A stretch of 64,000 bases of DNA from Skermanella mucosa. Lineage in GTDB: Bacteria > Pseudomonadota > Alphaproteobacteria > Azospirillales > Azospirillaceae. The notes under the pieces were generated by a model. That model was not told where the DNA came from. It did no database searches and saw only the letters and a program-made list of their open reading frames with translations. The stretch covers positions 558,001-622,000 of the forward strand of contig NZ_CP086107.1 in NCBI RefSeq assembly GCF_016765655.2, read 5' to 3'. How positions within the stretch are numbered: position 1 is the stretch's first letter; the number at the start of each line of letters is the position of its first letter. Positions 1-8,830 of the stretch are shown here, one piece after another. The translations under genes were made by a program, and so were the position numbers.

Positions 1-1270
1 GCGCACCGCCGAGACCGGCAGCCTCGGCCCGGACTGCCTCCGGCGTCAGCAGCGCCGCGGCGCGGTGATTGGGCGGCCGATGCTCGTCGAGCGTCACCGT
101 CGCCCGTCCCGGTTCGGCATCGTGGCGGGCATGGGCCGCAACCCGCTGGCCCTTGTGGAAGATGCTGACCAGACTGACCGTGCAGAACACATCGACGTGC
201 CGGCCGATCAGCCGGTAAGGCACCGAGTAGGCCACGCCCTCGATGCTGACGTGGTAATCGGGCGCCAGCTTGTAACGGAACCAGCGGCCGATCACGAAGG
301 GCTCCGCCGGCAGCGGCATCAGGAGCGACTTCTCCTGCTCCTCGAACAGCCTGCGCCGGGTCAGCGTCCTGTTGGTCGTCAGCGGCCGCGCGTTGACCGC
401 AGCGACCAGTTCCCGGATCGCTGCATTGGCTTCGTCCAGCGTGAAGAACACGCGGTTGCGCAGCGCCGCCAGCACCCTGGTCTCAGCAATCTGGACGCCC
501 TTTTCGGCGGCGGCCTTGTCTCTTGGACGCCGCACCCGCGTTGGAACAACGCCGGTACCGTAATGACGCGCCAGCTCGTGATAGGAGCGGTTGACCACCG
601 GGTCGTAGAAGCTGGCATGGGTGATGCCGGTCTTAAGATTGTCGGGCACCAGCTTCGACACGACACCGTCAAGGTGGCTGAACAGGCGGACATGGCTGGC
701 CAGCCAGTCCTCGGCCGTCTGGGTCCAGGTGGCTTCGGCATAGAGATAGCCGGAGAACGGCAGGCAGCCGACGAAGATGCTGGCCTGGCGCGGCCCCTCG
801 ACCGTGCTGATGGTCAGCGTCATGCCGGCATAATCGACCTCGCAGGCAACCCCCGGAGCATGCTCGCGGCGCATCCGCGGTTCGGCGCCGGCGCTGGTAT
901 GGTTCAGAAAGTGGCGCCGGAACTGGCTGTAGCTGTAGCCGTCGCGATGCTGCTGGCGGTATTCTTCCCAGACCAGCATCAGGGTGACTCCGCGCCTGCC
1001 GAGCTCGGCAGAACCCCACCCCCAGTCCGGCATCGGCCGTTGCCCGGGCAGTTCGACCCGCTGAAACAGCAGCGCCTCGACCGCTTCCTCGCTCATCCCG
1101 GCAACATCGGCGTAGCAAAGCCCCGCCGTTGCGGCCCGGGCCAGGTAATCGCCCACCGTCGTCTTCGGCATGCGGATCGACAGCGCGATCTGCCGCTTCG
1201 AATAGCCCAGCTCGTGGGCCAGCCTCAGAAGTTCCTTCACTCGTCGCATGTCTGACCTTTCCCGCGGCAT
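1..1270 (-). CDS. istA: IS21-family transposase IstA (3' end off window)
   Basis: This is the DDE transposase of an IS21-type element, acting with the AAA+ protein IstB. The frame is open for 423 codons to position 1 without a stop. The N-terminus begins MPRERSDMRRVKELLRL followed by a helix-turn-helix (SKRQIALSIRMPKTTVGDYL). The catalytic core shows CEVDYAGM (first Asp, near residue 140) and VPDNLKTG (second Asp region), and the C-terminal part has the HVDVFCTV beta segment common to IstA. I chose the ATG at 1270 because MPRER is the usual IstA N-terminus; an in-frame ATG seven codons later is the alternative. The long frames on the opposite strand are shadows. Confidence 0.9.
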   Translation of the reverse strand, partial: MPRERSDMRRVKELLRLAHELGYSKRQIALSIRMPKTTVGDYLARAATAGLCYADVAGMSEEAVEALLFQRVELPGQRPMPDWGWGSAELGRRGVTLMLVWEEYRQQHRDGYSYSQFRRHFLNHTSAGAEPRMRREHAPGVACEVDYAGMTLTISTVEGPRQASIFVGCLPFSGYLYAEATWTQTAEDWLASHVRLFSHLDGVVSKLVPDNLKTGITHASFYDPVVNRSYHELARHYGTGVVPTRVRRPRDKAAAEKGVQIAETRVLAALRNRVFFTLDEANAAIRELVAAVNARPLTTNRTLTRRRLFEEQEKSLLMPLPAEPFVIGRWFRYKLAPDYHVSIEGVAYSVPYRLIGRHVDVFCTVSLVSIFHKGQRVAAHARHDAEPGRATVTLDEHRPPNHRAAALLTPEAVRAEAAGLGGA

Positions 1271-1356
1271 GCCTCGACCCCCCTGGACTGGACCAAAGAG
1301 ACAGTCATACCGCGCCTGTGAGATCAAACGCTCAACTCGCCTTGCACGTGTGCTGT

Positions 1357-1418
1357 CCGGTTTCCATGAACATGGCCGGTCGGTTTCGATGAACACAACT
1401 GGCCGAAATCGATGAAAA
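1357..1418. repeat. Three direct repeats at the IS21 terminus
   Basis: Three related 16-mers of the pattern (C/T)CGGTTTC(C/G)ATGAACA lie at about 1357, 1380 and 1403, the last one diverged (CCGAAATCGATGAAAA). The spacing is 23 bp. Repeats of this kind are the transposase-binding sites of IS21-type elements. Confidence 0.7.
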
Positions 1419-1424
1419 TATGCA

Positions 1425-1868
1425 CTCCAGCGGCGCTTGACGGATGCGGCGCAGCAGGGTCGTGGCGCCGACCGGGATCGCCATCGTGCCCGCCATGCGT
1501 GCTCCAGCATTGCCGCCCAGTGCCAGGACGACGGCGTGGTGCAGGGTACGAAGGCGATCGGTGTGGCGAGCTCTCGACTGAGCGATGGTCGAAGGGTGTT
1601 CGGCGAACGTCCGTTTCCGGCAGACGGCGTTGATGCAGCGGAAGCGGCGGATGCGTACCCGCAGAACAAGCTGACGTCCCAGACAGGGAACGTCGCCAAT
1701 GCTGCGGTGGTAGTGGCTGTGAACCCGTGCTGATCGAACGCCGCAAGCCGGACAGGAGGCGCCCACTTGATCCAGTTGTACTTGAAGTGTCAGGCGAGGG
1801 CTTTGAGGATCGATCCGATCGATGATGTGGAGACCTGGGAAGAACTCTGAAGGGTCGAGGGTGATCAA
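1425..1868 (-). pseudogene. ISL3-family transposase, N-terminal part, truncated by IS21
   Basis: About 147 codons of an ISL3-type transposase remain. The first residues are MITLDPSEFFPGL from a TTG start, followed by a zinc-ribbon (CPACGVRSARVHSHYHR and CINAVCRKRTF) and a helix-turn-helix ending TTLLRRIRQAPLE. At that point the frame runs into the IS21 terminus and stops after about 30 irrelevant residues at 1332. The DDE catalytic domain is missing, so the protein cannot transpose. The rest of the gene may lie beyond the IS21, outside the window. Confidence 0.8.
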
Positions 1869-2289
1869 TAAAAGTCAGCGTCGTTGTTGAAGATGCTGTC
1901 TTCATATAAGCCCCCCTGACGCGTCATGGCATCAGTTCCACCTGATCGCTGGCCTAATCCATTCAACCATGAGGCGTGCACATAAAAGAACGAAGAACCC
2001 AAAAATACTGATAGGCTGCTCAACCGCCTGATAAACGTCGCCTGTAATCCTTCCTAAACCTGCAAAGTCCAGTTTAGACCCTGAACCGTTGCCGTCTCAA
2101 AACTCCAAGCCGACCCCAACGACACAGGCAGATCCTGGATCCGGCTGTTTCATAAACTTGTGTTGGTAGAGCATATTCATACGAGATCTTTTACCAAACG
2201 CTCGGTTGCTGGCAGGTGCTAGTTTGGTAAAATGACTGGACAGGGGGCTTTTCCCGTTCGAAAAGCTCACATCACCGGAGACTTCCATC
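1869..2289. other. Gene-free stretch between ISL3 remnant and resolvase stump
   Basis: I see no credible coding region on either strand. The part near 2150-2240 is AT-richer than its neighbours and may hold the promoter of the truncated resolvase gene. It presumably includes the outer end of the ISL3 element, but I could not pick out its inverted repeat. Confidence 0.5.
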
Positions 2290-2529
2290 ATGGTGCTGAT
2301 CGGTTACGCCCGCGTATCCACCGATGAGCAGACGACCGATCCGCAGATCAACGCGCTGAGGGCCGCCGGCTGCGCCGTCATTCACCGCGAGCACGGCTCC
2401 GGCGGGGGCCGCGCCCGCCCGGAACTGAATCGCGCCATCGAGCGCTGCGCTGGCGGCGATGTCCTGGTCGTGCAGCCCGCCGGCAGATCTCGGCAACCGG
2501 CACTCCTTCCGCGCCCTGCTTCAGGATGA
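2290..2529 (+). pseudogene. Serine resolvase, N-terminal fragment
   Basis: The first 60 codons match the catalytic domain of Tn3-type resolvases/invertases: MVLIGYARVSTDEQTTDPQ has the nucleophile Ser10 in ARVST, and a GDVLVV strand follows. After VLVVQPAG the similarity collapses; a normal resolvase would continue with a WKLDRLGRS-like helix, so this copy has a frameshift or deletion near 2470 and lacks the DNA-binding domain. A related intact recombinase is found at 23380-23958. An IS1380 sits just downstream. Confidence 0.75.
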
Positions 2530-2630
2530 ACGCCTCTTACGTCTCCAAAAATCTGGATGCCCTCATCGTTCTCCACTCCTCCCAGCCCAGAAAAATCTGG
2601 CACGGAAAACTCTAACTCCGAACGATCTAG

Positions 2631-4242
2631 CCGCAATTATGCACGAGGGCTGGCAGGCATAGCGTAAAGCCCTGATCTAGCTTAGGATTCGGCTGCTGAC
2701 ACCCATCCCACCGGATCCGGATTGCTATGCCCGCCACAGTTGAACTTACCCCATCGCTGCCCGGCCTGTCACCTGTCGCCGGCAAGCCCGTGGTCGCCCG
2801 CTTCGATGGCGGGCGGCTGTCCTCCGATGCCGGCGTGCTGGGCCTGCGGGAGATCGAGAAGCGGCTCGGGATTGCCGACCGGCTTGCGGCGTGCCTGGAA
2901 GACCCCCGGACGCCCGGGCGGATCGTTCATGGACTGGCGGAGATCATCCGCTTCCGCCTGCTTATGATCGCGGCCGGCTACGAGGACGGCAACGACGCCG
3001 ACAGCCTGCGCCGGGATCCGGCGTTCAAGCTGGCGCTCGACCGCCTGCCGGACGATGCTGGCCTGTGCTCGCAGTCCACCATCTCGCGCCTGGAGAACCT
3101 GCCCGATACCCGCGCCCTGCTGCGCATGGGCCGCGCTCTGGTCGATTTCTACTGCGCCGGGTTCCGGCAGGTCCCAAAGCGGATCGTGCTGGATATTGAT
3201 GACACCTTCGATGCCGTTCACGGCGAGCAGCAACTGCGTCTGTTCAATGGCCATTACGACGAGTACGGCTTCCAGCCGATCGTCGTTTTCGACGAGCACG
3301 GGCGCTTCGTCACCGCCATCCTGCGTCCGGCCAGGCGACCCAAAGGCACTGAGATCCGGGCGCACCTGCGTCGGATCGTGCGGCAGATCCGGGCCAACTG
3401 GCCGCAGGTCGAGATCCTGCTGCGCGCCGACAGTCATTACTGCTGCCCCGAGGTTCTGAACTGGTGCCGGGCCAACCGCCTGGACTATGTGCTCGGCCTG
3501 GCGCCAACCAGCACGCTGCGGCGGCATATCCTCGACCTGGAGGCCAGCACCGCCGCCCGGTTCGCCGCCGGTCCCGGGACCGCCAAGGTCCGGCGCTTCA
3601 AGGAATTCTACGACGCCGCCGGAAGCTGGAGCCGGACCGAGCGGATCATTGCGCGCGTTGAAGTCGGGCCGCAGGGCCCGGACACCCGCTTCATCGTCAC
3701 CAGCCTGCGCCACGGCCGGGGGCGGTGGCTCTATGAGAAACTCTATTGCGCCCGCGGCCAGGCGGAAAATCACATAAAGAGCTGGAAGGCGCATCTGTGC
3801 GCCGACCGCACCTCCTGCCACAAGGCCACCGCCAACCAGTTCCGGCTGTTTCTGCATGCCGGCGCCTACTGGTTGCTGTGGTCGATGCGCGCCCTGATGC
3901 CGCGCCGGTCGCGCTGGCGAGTCGCCCAGTTCGACTCGTTGCGCCTGCGTTTGATCAAACTGGCGGCCCGGATCGTCGAGACCAGGCGGCAAATCCTCGT
4001 CCACCTGCCTACCGCCTGCCCGGAGCAAACTGTCCTGCGCCTGCTCCTGGAGCGGGTTCCCCGACTCGTCACCTGAACGCCGGGGCCGAGTGCCCCTGTT
4101 CCGCCCAACCCGCCAACCTCAAGACCTCTCACCATTGCAGCGCCGCCCAATCGGCGTTACGGCCAACCCTTGCCTGAACAGCTAAAAGTTGAAGAAAGGC
4201 AGAGAACTTCAGAGCGCTTTCCGGCCTGGTGCATTAATGCGG
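2631..4242 (+). mobile_element. IS1380-family element, complete
   Basis: The ends are imperfect inverted repeats that begin CCGCAATTATGCAC on the left and read CCGCATTAATGCAC on the complement of the right. Both are flanked by CTAG (2627-2630 and 4243-4246), a 4-bp target duplication typical of the family. One transposase gene fills the element. The intact ends and full-length gene suggest a recent, probably active copy. Confidence 0.85.
2727..4076 (+). CDS. IS1380-family transposase
   Basis: This 449-residue DDE transposase has the usual length for IS1380. Recognisable segments are the N-terminal VVARFDGGRLSSDAGVLGLRE, the catalytic strand IVLDIDDTFDAVHGEQQL (first Asp), ILLRADSHYC (second Asp) and the C-terminal YCARGQAENHIKSWKAHL helix containing the catalytic Glu. 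The ATG is the first in frame and lies about 95 bp inside the left terminus. No frameshift is seen. Confidence 0.93.
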   Translation: MPATVELTPSLPGLSPVAGKPVVARFDGGRLSSDAGVLGLREIEKRLGIADRLAACLEDPRTPGRIVHGLAEIIRFRLLMIAAGYEDGNDADSLRRDPAFKLALDRLPDDAGLCSQSTISRLENLPDTRALLRMGRALVDFYCAGFRQVPKRIVLDIDDTFDAVHGEQQLRLFNGHYDEYGFQPIVVFDEHGRFVTAILRPARRPKGTEIRAHLRRIVRQIRANWPQVEILLRADSHYCCPEVLNWCRANRLDYVLGLAPTSTLRRHILDLEASTAARFAAGPGTAKVRRFKEFYDAAGSWSRTERIIARVEVGPQGPDTRFIVTSLRHGRGRWLYEKLYCARGQAENHIKSWKAHLCADRTSCHKATANQFRLFLHAGAYWLLWSMRALMPRRSRWRVAQFDSLRLRLIKLAARIVETRRQILVHLPTACPEQTVLRLLLERVPRLVT

Positions 4243-4355
4243 CTAGTTTTCCGGGTTCAGATCACATCTCACCATGGTCTGTTGAAGCACGGTGGAAACG
4301 AAGGGAACCCCACTGAGTGCCCCCGAAACGGTCCCATCGGGCGCAGCGGGGCCAT

Positions 4356-5465
4356 TCAGACCACTCCAACCAGTTCCTTCAGATCCAGATGGTGTGGGAA
4401 GTCGCGCAGGCAGGCGCCGATCAGTCCGTCCCACGTGATGTGCGCTCCGCCTCCGCCTTGCCGAAGGGCCTTGAGCGCCGCGTACCAATCTACATGGCCC
4501 CGGCCCGTCAAACGCAAACGCGACACGTCGCCGCCGGCCCGTTCCCAGATGTCCTGGTCCTGCGGCCCCATGGGATAGAGATTCGCTAGGATGTCTTCGA
4601 GCAGCTTCCAGTTGTCCGGCCGCGCGTAGGGCGTCGGTCCGGGCACTGCAGACTTCATCCCTCCGCGATTGAGTGCGATGGGGAAGTTGTCCTCGACTTG
4701 ACTCGCCTTAAAGATCGGGTGCTGAGCGTCTTGGGAGCCGTGACGGACTTTCACGGCAACGTGATTGAAGACCTCAAATACGCGGATCACTCCGTCTCCA
4801 TGTGTGCGCGCCGTGCCACGCAATGCGTCTAGAAGGTGTTGCGTGAATAGGCTGTTCCGGGCCCCGCGGAACACAAGCGACGTCTCCTCCGCGCGCGACG
4901 AGGCGATGAGGACGCGTCCCGTCCCGGTTGCCAAACGGTTGAGCGTCTTCTCCGAGAAACCGAGGGCTGGGACATCCGGATCAGCTACTCTCTTGAGGCT
5001 GCCGGCGCCGCCGGAGTGGCAAGCGTCGAGTAGCACCACCAGCCGCTTGGCGGAGATCCGTGCGAGTGCGGTGGTGAACTCCGCCTCCGACAGGGTAGTG
5101 CCAGCCGGGTCACGCCAGTTGGCGTCGAAGGGGATCAGAACGCTTGTTGGATCAGCAGGATCGCCCAGGAGCGCACCGTGTCCGGAGAAGAAGATGACGA
5201 CAGTGTCCTCGGCTTCGGCACGCGCGGCAAGCGAAGCCAGGCCTGCGCGCAGCGCCTCTAGCGTCACCTCGGAGTCAAGTAGGGTGCTCACGTTGCGGGA
5301 ATCGTAGCCACAATGGTCAGGTGAGGTCAGGAGCGCCGAAACGTCGCGGGCGTCGTTGAGCACCGCCTCGGGCAGCGGGGTCACGCCGCGGTAGTTTGCG
5401 ATACTGACCACCAAGGCGTGGCCGACGGGAAAGCCCGAAGCCTTGCTCGCTTGTTCTTCACTCAT
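4356..5465 (-). CDS. Caspase-like peptidase with C-terminal EAD1 domain (effector)
   Basis: The protein (369 residues) is a clan CD, caspase-fold cysteine peptidase. The catalytic dyad is visible: His96 in VVIFFSGHGALLG and Cys149 in VVLLDACHSGG. The peptidase domain covers about residues 14-265; a Pro-rich linker leads to residues 285-365, which match the effector-associated domain 1 (EAD1) pattern LYPxGPxD...W.RAGG...GGG...L...DFP. A near-identical domain ends the neighbouring GAP1-type protein. Family knowledge: caspase-EAD proteins are predicted effectors of NTP-dependent conflict systems, recruited by homotypic EAD contacts. It is the last gene of a five-gene operon, 18 bp after the previous stop. 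I infer that it cuts host proteins upon activation; the substrate is unknown. No signal peptide or membrane segment, so it is cytoplasmic. Confidence 0.9.
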   Translation of the reverse strand: MSEEQASKASGFPVGHALVVSIANYRGVTPLPEAVLNDARDVSALLTSPDHCGYDSRNVSTLLDSEVTLEALRAGLASLAARAEAEDTVVIFFSGHGALLGDPADPTSVLIPFDANWRDPAGTTLSEAEFTTALARISAKRLVVLLDACHSGGAGSLKRVADPDVPALGFSEKTLNRLATGTGRVLIASSRAEETSLVFRGARNSLFTQHLLDALRGTARTHGDGVIRVFEVFNHVAVKVRHGSQDAQHPIFKASQVEDNFPIALNRGGMKSAVPGPTPYARPDNWKLLEDILANLYPMGPQDQDIWERAGGDVSRLRLTGRGHVDWYAALKALRQGGGGAHITWDGLIGACLRDFPHHLDLKELVGVV

Positions 5466-5483
5466 GAGTGCCGCTTCCTCCTG

Positions 5484-7958
5484 TCAGCTGTATTCGCCGA
5501 AATCCCGGTCACGGGCAAGATAGGCTATGTTTGTGTTCGCCGGATAGTCGTGCGCCATCTCGTCCAGCAAGTTGCGCACGCGCGGCCCGCCACCGCGTTG
5601 CATCAACGCGATCGCAGCGTGCCAGCGGGTACGGCCATCCCCGTCGGACCTCAGTTCCCACGATCTTCCCCCGGCGCGGTCCCACAGTTCGCGGTCGTCC
5701 GGTCCGTGCGGGTAGAGCTCGGAGACGATCCCCGCAAGAACCAACCACTTCTCGCTCGGCGACACCGGCGCGAGGCCGAGCGACCACCGAGTGACGATGT
5801 TGACCATAGGATGGCAGATACGAAGAGCCGCCTTGACATCAGTCCTCCCACTCCACGTCAACGACACGAACCGATCCACCGCACCCCGCCACCCCCGGCC
5901 GAGCACTAGGCGCCCGATAGCCTCGGCGTCGGGTTCTGGTAGGTACGGCCGGGAGTCTGCAAGGCCTTGGAGCCAGTAGAGGAAGCGCCGCTCGTCGTAC
6001 CCAGAAAGCGCGGCGATGATTTGGACGGCGGCGCCCACGGATGTCTGCACCAAGGCGGACAGAATGCGGTCGAGCCCTCCACCATCGAGGATGACCGTCT
6101 GCAACGCCGGCTCCGGAACAAACGGCACGCTCGTGGATGAACGCTGTAGCCATCCGGCGGCGGTCGATCGCAGGAGCACGGTCCGCGCTGGTTCTCCTGT
6201 AAAATCCCAAGCCTCCGCCCTACACGGCTGGTCACAAAGATCAGCGAGTGGTGACGCGGACAGGGCGTTGAGGCGGGCGGCGCTCGCCGGCTCGCCAGCG
6301 ATGACAGCATCTATGATCGCACCAAAGGCGGCGGTCGGATTCGCCGGACCGCACCACGCCTCCGGATTGAGCGCCACCGATTGGGCCCAGATTTCCTGGG
6401 CGACGCCGGACGCCATATTGATATCTGCCAAAAGACGCGGCATCTTGGCTGCCTCTTCCGCTGCAGTCCTCACTAGACGTGGGTCGCCGAGTTGGATAGC
6501 AATCCCAAGCACCTGGTTGGGCGCAGCGCAGCGCAGCGCTGCGCGGATCCCGTCCACCCGCCTCGAGCTCGGATCAGCTGAGAGATGCCGATGGACTGCC
6601 TCGGACGGCTCGTAGCCAGCGCTGGCGGCAGCACCGTGAAGACGCATCCAATCGCGCCCCAACGCTAGGTCCATAACCGCATCCGCATCTTCCCCACGCA
6701 TCCCTGCGGGAGCTGCCTCGGCCAGCCGGGCCTCGGTATTTGGTCCGGGGGAGAGATGCGCGAACAATGCCCTCACGATCTTCGAATCTAACGGGATCCA
6801 ACGCCAGAACGCGGCAGCGAAGGCTGGGCGCTCCGACGCCTCCTTCAGCCCGCCGAGGACAGCCCCGCGCCAGTCCGGGACGGCGCAGTTGCTCGCCATT
6901 GCGTCGGCGAGCAACTGCAGCATTGTCGCGTCTTGGCTCGCCAGGAAGCTGTTCTCTGCGGCCCACGACGTCAGACGCAACCACAACGCACTGGGGCTCG
7001 GAAAGGCGGATGCTGTGATGTTCCTGAGCAGCAGGACGTCTCCGGCCGACGCGGACGGCAGGAGTTCCACCACGTCGGCCAGTATGCCGGCCTTAGCGGC
7101 CGTGCCGACGGACGGATCAGGAGACAAGCGCTCGACTAGGCGGAGCGCTGAAACTTTCTCATCGAACTTGAGCGCGGCGGATTCGTGCAGAGCGGTGGCC
7201 CGTTCGATGAGAGGCAGATCCGAAAACCTGTCGAGCCGTGCGCCGATCTCCCGCCCGAAGTCGAGCACTCCATCCGTCGCCGGGCTCCCGAGCAGGATGG
7301 AGGCGGCACGGGAGAGAGGAGCGCATGGGACAGCGTTGATGATGCGCCGCCCGATCCAGCGCGACGCCAGGACCGTGGGCGTACACACGAGCGACGGAGG
7401 TGGCACCTCGACAAGATCGTTCGGGCCGAAGCTCAACCGGAAGGAAAAGCCGGCCCGCGCCTCCGGCCACAAGCGAAACCAGAGCGCTGCGACGAGGTCC
7501 TCGAAGCCGGCGACACCCAAACGAACCGCGATCCCGCCTGCTCGGTTGACTAGCGCCTCGGCGACCATGACGAGTTCGTCCGACTCCGGCGCCGCTCCCG
7601 CCGGGGGCGGCGCGTCGGCAGGGGCGAGCGTCGCTGGTGCACGCGGTTCCCGAAGCAGCAACGCGAACAGCGGCCTTAAGTCCGACGTCCGCGCGATCTC
7701 TTCCAGCGGCGCGATCAGTGCGTGTGACAGCACCATGCCCGCCCTAGAAGCGTTCAGGTCGAGGAAGGTCCGCGCCAGCACGTAGCATCCGCCAATGGCG
7801 AAGCCGCTGATGAACGGCGACCAATCCACGCCCAGCGGCGCGGTATCCGGCAGGTCCAGCCGCGAGGTGATCGATGCAGAGAACCGTCCACCGTCTGTGG
7901 ACTTGATGAGGCTATGCCCCCCGCGCTTCTCGCCATAGATTGCCTGATCGAGCCGCAT
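5484..7958 (-). CDS. GTPase-associated protein 1 (GAP1)-like, with C-terminal EAD1
   Basis: This is a large 824-residue protein without an NTPase motif. The N-terminus (DQAIYGEKRGGHSLIKS) resembles the YG..GGH.L start of GAP1-type proteins, which are found beside paired GTPases in predicted conflict systems. The middle is mostly helical and of unknown function. Residues 738-815 form an EAD1 domain (LYPHGPDDRELWDRAGG, then RWHAAIALMQRGGG and DYPAN) that aligns closely with the EAD1 of the caspase encoded next. I infer that it links the GTPase pair to the caspase effector. It starts 12 bp after the upstream GTPase gene. Full-length and unbroken. The GAP1 assignment rests on the N-terminal motif, the size and the context; the EAD1 call is stronger. 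Confidence 0.8.
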   Translation of the reverse strand: MRLDQAIYGEKRGGHSLIKSTDGGRFSASITSRLDLPDTAPLGVDWSPFISGFAIGGCYVLARTFLDLNASRAGMVLSHALIAPLEEIARTSDLRPLFALLLREPRAPATLAPADAPPPAGAAPESDELVMVAEALVNRAGGIAVRLGVAGFEDLVAALWFRLWPEARAGFSFRLSFGPNDLVEVPPPSLVCTPTVLASRWIGRRIINAVPCAPLSRAASILLGSPATDGVLDFGREIGARLDRFSDLPLIERATALHESAALKFDEKVSALRLVERLSPDPSVGTAAKAGILADVVELLPSASAGDVLLLRNITASAFPSPSALWLRLTSWAAENSFLASQDATMLQLLADAMASNCAVPDWRGAVLGGLKEASERPAFAAAFWRWIPLDSKIVRALFAHLSPGPNTEARLAEAAPAGMRGEDADAVMDLALGRDWMRLHGAAASAGYEPSEAVHRHLSADPSSRRVDGIRAALRCAAPNQVLGIAIQLGDPRLVRTAAEEAAKMPRLLADINMASGVAQEIWAQSVALNPEAWCGPANPTAAFGAIIDAVIAGEPASAARLNALSASPLADLCDQPCRAEAWDFTGEPARTVLLRSTAAGWLQRSSTSVPFVPEPALQTVILDGGGLDRILSALVQTSVGAAVQIIAALSGYDERRFLYWLQGLADSRPYLPEPDAEAIGRLVLGRGWRGAVDRFVSLTWSGRTDVKAALRICHPMVNIVTRWSLGLAPVSPSEKWLVLAGIVSELYPHGPDDRELWDRAGGRSWELRSDGDGRTRWHAAIALMQRGGGPRVRNLLDEMAHDYPANTNIAYLARDRDFGEYS

Positions 7959-7970
7959 TGCACGCTGTGC

Positions 7971-8828
7971 TCAGGTGGACACGGCCACAAGATGGCTAAT
8001 CGGGAGCGTCAGGTCGCTTGACTGCGTCCCGTCGGGTAGGACGACGAAGCCAAACTGCTCGGGGCCGCGGGATACGTACTCCATGTCGGGCGCAATATGG
8101 CTTAGCGGCTTGCCAAGCGCCGAGAGCCCCATGACGCTTGGTTCGGCCCACGTACTGGCGATGAAATCCGACAGCATCGGAAGACGCTCCCGTAAGATGT
8201 CTTGCGGGCACCCATCCACGCTGAGTTCGTCCCAGCAGGACAGCAGCACCGTCAGGTGGGGACTCCGGAGAGGCTCGGCACGGCCCGCTTCGCGGATGTA
8301 GACCAGCATCTGGAGCAGCTCAATAAGGCGTGCTTGATCGGACAGCCCCGCCGGTTCGTGGTCGCCGGCGTCGCCCGTCGGTTCCTCGGTCCGGAGGACC
8401 TTGAGGTCGCGTAGCGGCCGGGAGAAGATGTCATGCGTCGTGCGTATCTGATTGAGCCGCACCAGCAGTAGCCAAGCTGGCGCCCCGGCGACGCGCGATC
8501 TCCACTGTGCAGGGACGCGGCGCTTCGAAGCCATCGCTCTGATCTGCTCGCCGCCGTAGTCTGGCCAAACAAGATCGGCCTTGAGCTTTTCGGGGCCAAC
8601 AATGGGCCAGACGCTATCCACATAGGTTGTGGTCGCAGTGTGGCTAGCTGCCATACCCTCATTCAATCGCTCCCTGGCGGCCTCAAAAGGTTCGAGGTTC
8701 GTTGCCGCGCCGTCCATACGCAGCTGGCCATCACCCTTCATTAGCCGATTCAGAAGTTGTGCGCCGTAATGCGTCTTGCCAACTCCGGACTCTCCGATGA
8801 TCAGGATGGAATTTTCGATGGTTGCCAT
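7971..8828 (-). CDS. DO-GTPase1-like P-loop GTPase
   Basis: The 285-residue protein has a Walker A motif GESGVGKT at residues 12-19 directly after the N-terminus, a switch II-like DYGGEQ, and the strand VLLSCWDEL in the place of the usual NKxD. These features match the double-GTPase type 1 group, which is encoded next to a second GTPase in conflict operons. The gene begins 2 bp after the previous stop, so the two GTPases are likely made in similar amounts. I infer a regulatory switch that senses invasion or nucleotide state and controls the GAP1/caspase arm; the trigger is unknown. Cytoplasmic, no transmembrane segment. Confidence 0.82.
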   Translation of the reverse strand: MATIENSILIIGESGVGKTHYGAQLLNRLMKGDGQLRMDGAATNLEPFEAARERLNEGMAASHTATTTYVDSVWPIVGPEKLKADLVWPDYGGEQIRAMASKRRVPAQWRSRVAGAPAWLLLVRLNQIRTTHDIFSRPLRDLKVLRTEEPTGDAGDHEPAGLSDQARLIELLQMLVYIREAGRAEPLRSPHLTVLLSCWDELSVDGCPQDILRERLPMLSDFIASTWAEPSVMGLSALGKPLSHIAPDMEYVSRGPEQFGFVVLPDGTQSSDLTLPISHLVAVST

Positions 8829-8830
8829 CG

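Larger units (their letters stand above)
1..1424 (-). mobile_element. IS21-family element, cut by the left window edge
   Basis: The region holds istA reading leftwards off the window and the upstream end of the element. The end carries three spaced copies of a 16-bp motif, as is usual for IS21-type termini, and finishes with CA near 1424. To the right the sequence changes abruptly to an ISL3 transposase gene, so the element sits inside that gene. istB and the other terminus lie outside the window. The exact boundary is accurate to a few bases only. Confidence 0.8.

Noticed and set aside
65-1255. Long plus-strand frame of 396 codons at the left edge
   Set aside because: It lies opposite the istA frame, which has clear transposase motifs; the plus-strand protein is Arg/Gln-rich and without a fold-like pattern.
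2097-2291. 64-codon minus-strand frame before the resolvase stump
   Set aside because: No ribosome-binding site, atypical composition, and overlap with the likely resolvase promoter.
2769-4028. Minus-strand frame of 419 codons inside the IS1380
   Set aside because: It is a shadow of the transposase gene, an effect of high GC.
4356-5465. CRISPR-associated (craspase-type) caspase
   Set aside because: No cas gene, no repeat array and no TPR-CHAT architecture; the EAD1 tail and the GTPase neighbours fit another class of system.
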